Source: Selenomonadaceae bacterium
GTDB lineage: Bacteria; Bacillota; Negativicutes; Selenomonadales; Selenomonadaceae
Assembly: GCA_017445435.1 (NCBI GenBank)
Contig: JAFSUE010000211.1
Location: 1-11,533, forward strand
DNA: 11,533 nt
Direction: 5' to 3'
Shown here: positions 5,588-11,533 of the stretch, piece by piece
Numbering within the stretch: position 1 is the first letter of the stretch
Layout: each line of letters opens with the position of its first letter
Notes under the pieces: model-generated
What the model saw: the letters and a program-made list of their open reading frames with translations, nothing else
The model's database searches: none
What the model was told of the DNA's origin: nothing
Translations under genes and position numbers: made by a program

Positions 5588-8500
5588 ATGATGGAGCAAA
5601 AATTTTTTAAAGATTGGCAGATACTTAAAAGCGGACGGCGTAGCGATTTTATAATAATTATCGCGATTACTGCAATTTTTTTATTCGTCATAGCAATGAA
5701 TGTTCGCTTGATTTTTCAAATGACATCGAATCAAACTGAACAAATTGGGCAAATGCAACTTGAAGGCATTCGTAGCGATTTGCAGGGAACTATCACGAAG
5801 GCTGAAAATTTTACCGTTCAAATGGCAATGGAAGTTGAGCAAATGTTAAGTTCTGGCGCGTCGTATGAAGACTTTAAAAATTTTTTTTACCAAAGAAAAA
5901 ATGAACAGTTGCATTTAACCGACGGCGTCTGCTTTAACGTTTACATAACGACTAAAGATTGGACTATAATTCCAGATTTTAGTATGCCCGCCGATTATCA
6001 CGCGAAGGAGCGTTTATGGTACAAGGGCGCCGCTGAAAATCCTGGAAAAATTTATATAACCGAACCGTATATCGACGCAATGAGCGGGATAATGTGTTTT
6101 ACTATGTCGAAAATGTTACCCGATAATGAAACCGTCGTGGCGTTGGACTTCAATTTTTCTGACGTGCAACAATCCATTTTGCGAATGAATGAAACAGGCG
6201 ATCAAATGTCGCTAATCGTCACTAAAAGCGGAATGATTATCGGCTATACTGATATGTCACTTGTTGGCGAAAAAATTTCTAAAAAGTTGCCAGCTTATGA
6301 AAGTATCCTTGCCCGTGTCGTTCAATCCCAAACGAATGAAAGTTTTGTCGCGCAGATTGACGGCAGGGAACATACAATTTTCAGTAGCGAAACAAATAAC
6401 GGCTGGTACATGATTGTTAGCGTTGACAACTTAGCCTTTTATCGTGATAGCTATCGACAAATTATTTTTACAATGTTTGTCAGTTTAGTTATGATGCTGG
6501 CGATAATTTTTTTCTACCTCAACGCCATGAAAAACGGTCTGCAAGCTGAAACGGCATTGCACGTTAAGGAAGAATTTTTGTCCCGCCTTTCACGTGACCT
6601 GCGCGAACCTCTACATAAAATTTTAAAGTTGTCAAGCGCTGATGAAAGTTTGAATGAAAAAGCCGCACAAGTTCGCGAATCGGCACTTAAGCTTTCAGAT
6701 ATGCTAGACAATCTTTTTTCCTTTTCGACGATTGTTTCAAGCGATAAAACTAAACTTAGCGCCGATAAAAAATTTCACGACGGCGAACTTGCTAAAGTTA
6801 GCCGCTATTCACGAAATGGCGTTATCGCAGTTTTAGTTGCCGCTATGTTGCTTGCCGCTGGCTTGTGCATTAAAACTACAATCAGCTGGGGAGATACTAA
6901 AATGAAGTTGGAGGCGGACACATACGAACATCAACTTGTGAATTGGATTGAAAATCAGCGCAGTATCTTAGGAATGTTTGTAAATATTCTCGGCAAACAT
7001 CCTGAATTTATGGATGATTATCCGTCCGCTGTAAAATTTTTAAATGACTTGGCAAAAAAATATCCTGAAATTTCCGTGTGCTATATGTCCAATCCGTACA
7101 AGGAACATATACTCATAATGAATAACGGCTGGCAACCTGATGAAAATTTTGACTTGGAAACGCGCCCTTGGTACATTGCCGCTGAAAAATCTGAAGACGG
7201 TTTCAGCATTTCTGCGCCATACTACGACGCACAAACTGGGCTTTACTGCGTGACGCTTTCTCAAATTGTTTACGGCGATAATGATGAGTTTATAGGAATT
7301 TTCGGCATTGACTTTTACATTGACAGCTTGATTAAAGTTTTGGGCGAAAGTTACAGCAAGGACGGTTACGCCTTCCTTGTCGACAGCAACGGAATTATCA
7401 TTAATCATCCCAATCCAAATTATCAAATGTCGGAAAGTCATATGACAAATATTTTTGATACGGAGTACGCGAAAGTTTTTGCAAGTGACAACGTCGCCAC
7501 AATGGAAGATTACACGAAAAATTTTGTAGCTTGTTTAGCAAAGAAAAATCCAACGTCCAATTTCACCGTCATTGTTGCAAATAGTTGGTGGAACATTTAC
7601 GGCGATATTATTTTACTCGGCGGCTTATTCATTGCCTTACTTGGAATTTGTATTGCTATCGTTAGTATGCTGATTCATCGGCTTTTCGGCTGGCAAGACT
7701 CCGTAAACAATCAGCTGAAAGAAATTTCCGATACGGCAGTTGCGGCAAGTAAGGCTAAGTCCCAATTCTTGGCGCAAATGTCCCATGAAATTCGTACGCC
7801 AATCAACGCCGTTTTAGGTATGAATGAAATGATTCTGCGCGAAAGTCACGACAAAAATATTTTAGACTACTCCGCGAATATTCAAAGCGCTGGCAAAACT
7901 TTATTGACGCTGATAAATTCCATTTTAGATTTCTCAAAAATTGAAGATGGCAAAATGGAAATTGTCCCCGTCCGCTACGAAACAACGCGCTTGATTGATG
8001 ACCTTGTCAATATGATTTCTGAAAGAGTTCGCAAGAAAGGTTTGGAATTTAAAACGCAAATTGAATCAACGTTGCCGAAAAGTTTATACGGTGACGACGT
8101 AAGGATTAGACAAATTATAACGAATCTTTTAACCAACGCCGTCAAATACACTCACGAAGGCTCGATTACTTTCAAAATTAGCGGCAGTGAAATTGACGCC
8201 GACACTTACGAATTGCAAGTTGCAGTTATTGATACTGGTATCGGCATTCGTGAACAAGATATGGACAAGCTCTTTCAATCTTTCCAGCGAATTGATGAGG
8301 AACGAAACAGAAATATTGAAGGTACTGGCTTAGGCATTGCGATTGTACAAAAACTTTTAGCGATGATGAACAGTAAGCTTGAAGTTGCTAGCGTTTACGG
8401 CAAAGGTTCAACCTTTTCATTCAAGCTGATTCAAAAAATTATCGACAAAAATTATATTGGCAACTACGACGAACAAAAAATTAATCACGGCGTGGAAGAT

Positions 8501-9388
8501 TCAAATAAAAAATTTTTAGTAGCACCTGCCGCGAAAATTTTAGCAGTTGATGATAACGATATGAATTTAAAAGTTATCAGCGGACTTTTAAAGCGCAATG
8601 GCATTGTCCCCGACCTTGCCGAAAGTGGAATGCAATGTATTCAACTTGCAAAAGAAAAATTTTATCATATAATTTTCCTTGACCATATGATGCCAATAAT
8701 GAATGGAATTGAAACGTTGAAAGAATTACAGCGTGAAAATATTTTGAGCGACAAAACGTCCGTCGTAATGCTGACGGCTGGCGCGATTGCTGGAATGCGT
8801 GAACAATATCTGCGCGAAGGTTTCAACGATTATCTTTCAAAGCCCATTGAAGTTGCTGAACTTGAAACGATTTTGGAAAAACATTTGCCAGCTGACATTG
8901 TTTCCTTTAAAATTGAGGGGCAAGAAAAAATTTCCGCGCAGATTGAAGAGGTTAAAACTGTGGAAGAAAATTCATTTGATGATGAAAACTTGAATGAAAA
9001 CTTTGACGACACTTTCACTGCCGCCGATAAAAAATCTTTCAATGAAAGTTGCCCTGACATTAACTTGGAAGTTGGCTTGCCGTACTGTATGGACAGCAAG
9101 GAATTTTATATTGAAATGTTGAAAACTTTTGTTGACGGTCAAAAAGCTGAACAAATTCAAGCGGCGTTTGATAGCGGCGATTGGAAAAATTATCAAATTT
9201 TAGTTCACGCGCTTAAGTCAACGTCTTTGTCAATCGGCGCAGAAAATTTGAGTGAACAGGCGCGGCATTTGGAATTGGCGGCAAAAGATGATAACATACA
9301 AGAAATTCAAGCTAACCACGCCGATTTAATGATGAACTATGCTAAAGTTCGCGACCAAATTTCTAAATGGCTGGAGGGTTGCACGTGA
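5588..9388 (+). CDS. Double-sensor hybrid histidine kinase: dCache-(degenerate HisKA)-dCache-HisKA-HATPase-REC-HPt
   Basis: A 1266-aa membrane kinase. Order: TM1 (about 21-43); periplasmic dCache 1 (45-287) with Y137, R142, W144, Y145 and D187; TM2 (289-311); a cytoplasmic helix pair (322-382) clearly related to HisKA but with SRDLREP instead of SHEIRTP, so Arg336 replaces His; TM3 (411-428); dCache 2 (437-668) with R526, W528, Y529 and D575; TM4 (671-698); true HisKA with H733 in SHEIRTP; HATPase with N850, DTGIGI (882-887) and GTGLG (912-916); REC with D988/D989, D1032, T1063, K1085; an acidic linker; and HPt with H1207 in VHALKS. No ATPase domain follows the first HisKA. Start ATG 5588 has only a weak GGAAA site, and ATG 5591 is possible. 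The stop overlaps the next gene by 4 nt, implying coupled translation. The catalytic chain looks intact; the ligands are unknown, but amino acids are plausible. Confidence 0.93.
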   Translation: MMEQKFFKDWQILKSGRRSDFIIIIAITAIFLFVIAMNVRLIFQMTSNQTEQIGQMQLEGIRSDLQGTITKAENFTVQMAMEVEQMLSSGASYEDFKNFFYQRKNEQLHLTDGVCFNVYITTKDWTIIPDFSMPADYHAKERLWYKGAAENPGKIYITEPYIDAMSGIMCFTMSKMLPDNETVVALDFNFSDVQQSILRMNETGDQMSLIVTKSGMIIGYTDMSLVGEKISKKLPAYESILARVVQSQTNESFVAQIDGREHTIFSSETNNGWYMIVSVDNLAFYRDSYRQIIFTMFVSLVMMLAIIFFYLNAMKNGLQAETALHVKEEFLSRLSRDLREPLHKILKLSSADESLNEKAAQVRESALKLSDMLDNLFSFSTIVSSDKTKLSADKKFHDGELAKVSRYSRNGVIAVLVAAMLLAAGLCIKTTISWGDTKMKLEADTYEHQLVNWIENQRSILGMFVNILGKHPEFMDDYPSAVKFLNDLAKKYPEISVCYMSNPYKEHILIMNNGWQPDENFDLETRPWYIAAEKSEDGFSISAPYYDAQTGLYCVTLSQIVYGDNDEFIGIFGIDFYIDSLIKVLGESYSKDGYAFLVDSNGIIINHPNPNYQMSESHMTNIFDTEYAKVFASDNVATMEDYTKNFVACLAKKNPTSNFTVIVANSWWNIYGDIILLGGLFIALLGICIAIVSMLIHRLFGWQDSVNNQLKEISDTAVAASKAKSQFLAQMSHEIRTPINAVLGMNEMILRESHDKNILDYSANIQSAGKTLLTLINSILDFSKIEDGKMEIVPVRYETTRLIDDLVNMISERVRKKGLEFKTQIESTLPKSLYGDDVRIRQIITNLLTNAVKYTHEGSITFKISGSEIDADTYELQVAVIDTGIGIREQDMDKLFQSFQRIDEERNRNIEGTGLGIAIVQKLLAMMNSKLEVASVYGKGSTFSFKLIQKIIDKNYIGNYDEQKINHGVEDSNKKFLVAPAAKILAVDDNDMNLKVISGLLKRNGIVPDLAESGMQCIQLAKEKFYHIIFLDHMMPIMNGIETLKELQRENILSDKTSVVMLTAGAIAGMREQYLREGFNDYLSKPIEVAELETILEKHLPADIVSFKIEGQEKISAQIEEVKTVEENSFDDENLNENFDDTFTAADKKSFNESCPDINLEVGLPYCMDSKEFYIEMLKTFVDGQKAEQIQAAFDSGDWKNYQILVHALKSTSLSIGAENLSEQARHLELAAKDDNIQEIQANHADLMMNYAKVRDQISKWLEGCT
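9373..9378 (+). promoter_or_regulatory. Ribosome binding site GGAGGG inside the kinase gene, deciding the cyclase start
   Basis: GGAGGG lies 6 nt before GTG 9385, whose codon overlaps the kinase TGA as GTGA. An in-frame ATG at 9367 precedes the motif and would add MAGGLH, which is unlike the start of a REC domain. GTG 9385 is preferred. Confidence 0.8.
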
Positions 9389-10659
9389 GAAAAATTTTAA
9401 TTGTCGACGATGAAAAAATGATGTTGTTATGGACGCGCCGCATTCTTTCTTCCAAATATGAAATTGTAACGGCAATGACTGGCACGGAGGCTATAGAAAT
9501 TTTTCAGCGCGAAAAGCCAGATTTAGTGCTGTCCGATTTAATGATGCCTGAAATGGACGGCTACGAAATGCACAAAATTTTGGAAGAAAAAAATTCCGCG
9601 CCCGTACCAATAATTTTTATGACGGCTGATGAAAGCGACGAAAGCGAAAGTAAAGGCTTTGAAGTCGGCGCTGTCGATTATATTCGTAAGCCGTTACGCC
9701 CCGATGTCTTGTTAAAACGTGTAGGCAATGCGATTGATCATTTAGATAAAATTCATGGACTGGAAACGGCGGCGGCAACTGATCCGCTTACAAAGTTACT
9801 GAATAAATCTGCGGCGCAAAAGGAAATTGGCGAACTTGTCCAAAATTCAACTGGCGCATTGATAATCCTTGACCTTGACAGTTTTAAATTGGTGAACGAT
9901 ATTTATGGACATAGCGCGGGCGATAAAATTTTGGCAAACTTTGCCGATTTAATAAGAAAAATTACGCGCGAAAATGATTTAATTGGACGTATCGGCGGCG
10001 ACGAATTTATAGCGTACCTGCACAATGTTGACGACGAAAAAATTTTAGTCACGAAAACTAAATTTTTGAATGAGCAACTTTTAAGCGCGGCTAAAAAAAT
10101 TCTTGGCGCTGATATGTCAATTCCTTTAGGCGTGAGTGCTGGCGCAGTTTTTGTTCCAGATGAAGGCACGGAATTTGTCACGCTGTACAAGGAGGCTGAC
10201 AGCGTACTTTACGACGCAAAAAAGCAAGGCAAGCATTCCTGCGCGGTGTACGGTAAACATCATCACGCTGAAAATCATTTGACTAACACTGACGGCATTT
10301 ATCAAACGCGGTTGATTCTTGGCGAAAGAAATATTGAGCCAGGCGCGTACTTCGTCGACTTCAATATTTTTCAGCACATTTACCGCTTACTTTCGCGAAT
10401 GTGCGACAATTACCGAAAAGGTTTAACGTTGATTCAGTTCACGGTAGCTGATGAAAATTTTGCTGAAAAGTTTAAAGATACGTTGCTACATTCCCTGCGA
10501 AAAAGTGACTGCGTTTCACAAAGCGGCAAAAATAAATTTTTAGTCCTGTTAATGGAGGCGACGGAAGAAGAATCATTGATTGTTCGTGACAGAATTTTTT
10601 CTAAGCTTGAAAAAAATTTGACTGATAAAATTTCTTTTGAATGCGAAAAAATTTTTTAA
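9385..10659 (+). CDS. Response regulator diguanylate cyclase (REC-GGDEF) with a second, degenerate GGDEF-like domain
   Basis: A 424-aa cytoplasmic protein that should make c-di-GMP from two GTP when phosphorylated. REC (1-118) opens MRKILIVDDE with D8/D9, phospho-acceptor D51 in LSDLMMP, T80 and K102. GGDEF (about 130-290) has DPLTKLLNK, LDLDSFKLVNDIYGHSAGD and an intact GGDEF at 204-208. RxxD (R195, D198) sits five residues before it, the product-inhibition I-site. Residues about 318-424 resemble the C-terminal half of another GGDEF domain: LRKSDCVSQSGKNKFLVLL lines up with ENDLIGRIGGDEFIAYL, with SGKNKF in place of GGDEF, so this copy cannot be catalytic. No membrane segment. Translation is coupled to the kinase by the 4-nt overlap, and the kinase HPt is the obvious phosphate donor. 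A terminator follows the stop. Confidence 0.92.
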   Translation: MRKILIVDDEKMMLLWTRRILSSKYEIVTAMTGTEAIEIFQREKPDLVLSDLMMPEMDGYEMHKILEEKNSAPVPIIFMTADESDESESKGFEVGAVDYIRKPLRPDVLLKRVGNAIDHLDKIHGLETAAATDPLTKLLNKSAAQKEIGELVQNSTGALIILDLDSFKLVNDIYGHSAGDKILANFADLIRKITRENDLIGRIGGDEFIAYLHNVDDEKILVTKTKFLNEQLLSAAKKILGADMSIPLGVSAGAVFVPDEGTEFVTLYKEADSVLYDAKKQGKHSCAVYGKHHHAENHLTNTDGIYQTRLILGERNIEPGAYFVDFNIFQHIYRLLSRMCDNYRKGLTLIQFTVADENFAEKFKDTLLHSLRKSDCVSQSGKNKFLVLLMEATEEESLIVRDRIFSKLEKNLTDKISFECEKIF

Positions 10660-10670
10660 TATTTAATTGC

Positions 10671-10713
10671 AAAAAAATCGACTGCCAGATTTTGACAGCC
10701 GATAATTTTTTTT
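10671..10713. terminator. Intrinsic terminator between the cyclase gene and pgi, probably bidirectional
   Basis: ATCG (10677-10680) and CTG (10682-10684) pair with CAG (10696-10698) and CGAT (10700-10703), with one mismatch between the blocks. Seven A's precede the left arm and eight T's (10706-10713) follow the right arm after a two-base gap, so it can serve both convergent genes. Confidence 0.75.
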
Positions 10714-10740
10714 ATTACGAACTTTGTATCAGAATTTACA

Positions 10741-10770
10741 ATTCTTCATTCTTAATTCTTAATTCTTAAT
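10741..10770 (-). repeat. Heptanucleotide array D after pgi, unit AATTAAG on the pgi strand
   Basis: On the + strand: ATTCTTC (10741), then ATTCTTA three times (10748, 10755, 10762), then a diverged unit running into the pgi stop codon at 10774-10776. Read on the pgi strand it is the same unit as array A, in the same orientation relative to the preceding stop, and again with one AATG-type variant. Confidence 0.85.
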
Positions 10771-10773
10771 TCG

Positions 10774-11533
10774 TTACAAGCCTTTGGATTTTCTCAATTC
10801 GCTAAGTTTCGGTCCCATAATGCGCTTGTAAGCCTCAACGCCAGGTTGGTTGAAAGCGTCGACGTTGGAAAGTTCGCCTTCGTAAGCAACAGACATTGCC
10901 AAAAGGTACATCAATTCGCCAAGATGATATTCATTGAGTTCAGGCAATGTAAAGCAAGCGTTGAAACGTTTATTCGACTTCAACGCGTCCGCGTTAGACT
11001 GTCTTGCAACTTCAAGCGCTTCACTCATAGTTACGCCAGAAATATCAGCTAACTTTTTGAAGTTCGGGAAGGCGTTGGGGATAACTAAGTCATTGTCCCA
11101 CTTCGCAACTTTGATGAACTGTACAACTTTGTCCAGCGTGCCTTCTTGATGTTGTTGCGTCTGCGAGTGCATATCAGTTGTGCCGACAGCAACTAACGGC
11201 GTGCGACCGTAGCAAACTTCCTTGCCTTCCTTGTCGAACTGTTTGCCGAGTGATTCAGCCAAAAGTTGAATGTACCATTCAGACAAAGATTTAAGGTAGT
11301 CACCGTAAGGCATCATAACTTCGATATTGCGACCGTGCTTTTCAGACGCGGCAAATTTCAACGCGGCATTGAGCATTGCAGGATTTTCAAAAAGATTTTC
11401 ATTCTTGCAAGCTTCGTCCATATCGCGAGCGCCTTCAAGGAACTTTTCAATGTCCATACCGATAACGGCGGCAGTGACAAGCCCAACTTCACAAAATACC
11501 GTAAAGCGTCCGCCAACGCCGTCGGGTACTGCG
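10774..11533 (-). CDS. pgi: Glucose-6-phosphate isomerase, C-terminal part (runs off the window)
   Basis: Cytoplasmic glycolytic/gluconeogenic enzyme interconverting glucose-6-phosphate and fructose-6-phosphate. The visible 252 residues are the C-terminal half or so. The frame is open to the window edge, and the upstream codons read AVPDGVGGRFTVFCEVGLVTAAVIG, matching the PGI segment VGGRFSV...VGL. The Met at 11455-11457 is therefore internal. Further landmarks are TTDMHSQTQQHQEG, with the active-site His and the QEG motif, and the C-terminal signature NVDAFNQPGVEAYK, whose final Lys is the catalytic ring-opening/base residue of the family. The C-terminus is short, like the compact form of about 450 aa in Firmicutes rather than the 550-aa E. 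coli type. A heptad array lies right after the stop, and a terminator separates it from the convergent cyclase gene. Confidence 0.96.
   Translation of the reverse strand, partial: AVPDGVGGRFTVFCEVGLVTAAVIGMDIEKFLEGARDMDEACKNENLFENPAMLNAALKFAASEKHGRNIEVMMPYGDYLKSLSEWYIQLLAESLGKQFDKEGKEVCYGRTPLVAVGTTDMHSQTQQHQEGTLDKVVQFIKVAKWDNDLVIPNAFPNFKKLADISGVTMSEALEVARQSNADALKSNKRFNACFTLPELNEYHLGELMYLLAMSVAYEGELSNVDAFNQPGVEAYKRIMGPKLSELRKSKGL

Noticed and set aside
7040..7441. A 133-codon - strand frame inside the kinase gene
   Set aside because: It is antisense to the second dCache domain, with no ribosome site or domain.
11455..11457. ATG as the start of pgi
   Set aside because: Codons upstream in frame encode conserved PGI sequence (VGGRF and following), so this Met is internal.

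Overview
The window looks like chromosome from a moderately AT-rich (roughly 40% GC by eye), anaerobic Firmicutes-type bacterium. I would guess the Negativicutes (Selenomonadales), from the style of EF-Ts and S2, the GGAGG ribosome sites, and a dCache hybrid kinase paired with a GGDEF response regulator. No 16S or other decisive marker is present, so this placement is inference. Nothing marks it as a mobile element: there is no transposase, integrase, phage gene or CRISPR array.

Left part (1-3500, + strand): a tight run of five small enzyme genes. They are a 5'-truncated amidohydrolase-2 (ACMSD-like), an aldo/keto reductase, a secreted protein with two ABM-type alpha-beta barrel domains, a DJ-1/PfpI (Hsp31/glyoxalase III-like) protein, and a 4-oxalocrotonate tautomerase-like protein. 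Each has its own GGAG-type ribosome site. Together they resemble a set for handling reactive carbonyl, enone or quinone compounds. The run ends at a bidirectional terminator (about 3531-3568).

Middle part (3596-5467, - strand): tsf and rpsB, transcribed rpsB to tsf from a good sigma-70-type promoter (TTGCAA, 18 bp, TATAAT). The leader of about 160 nt carries short hairpins and an 84-bp array of twelve in-register 7-nt units. A related array lies between rpsB and tsf.

Right-centre (5588-10659, + strand): a two-gene signalling operon. The first gene is a 1266-aa hybrid histidine kinase with two complete TM-dCache-TM sensor units. The first unit ends in a HisKA (DHp) helix pair whose phospho-accepting His is Arg, with no ATPase domain. 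The second ends in a full HisKA-HATPase-REC-HPt chain. The second gene overlaps the kinase stop by 4 nt (GTGA) and encodes REC-GGDEF plus a degenerate second GGDEF-like domain. The residues needed for a His-Asp-His-Asp relay ending in c-di-GMP synthesis are all present.

Right end (10774-11533, - strand): the C-terminal part of glucose-6-phosphate isomerase (pgi), running off the window and convergent with the signalling operon across a second terminator.

The most distinctive non-coding features are the four heptanucleotide arrays, three of them touching or containing a stop codon, and the leader of rpsB. The most distinctive protein feature is the double-sensor kinase with a dead internal DHp domain. 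At sequence scale, I found no GGCC or CCGG and only about nine GATC in 11.5 kb.
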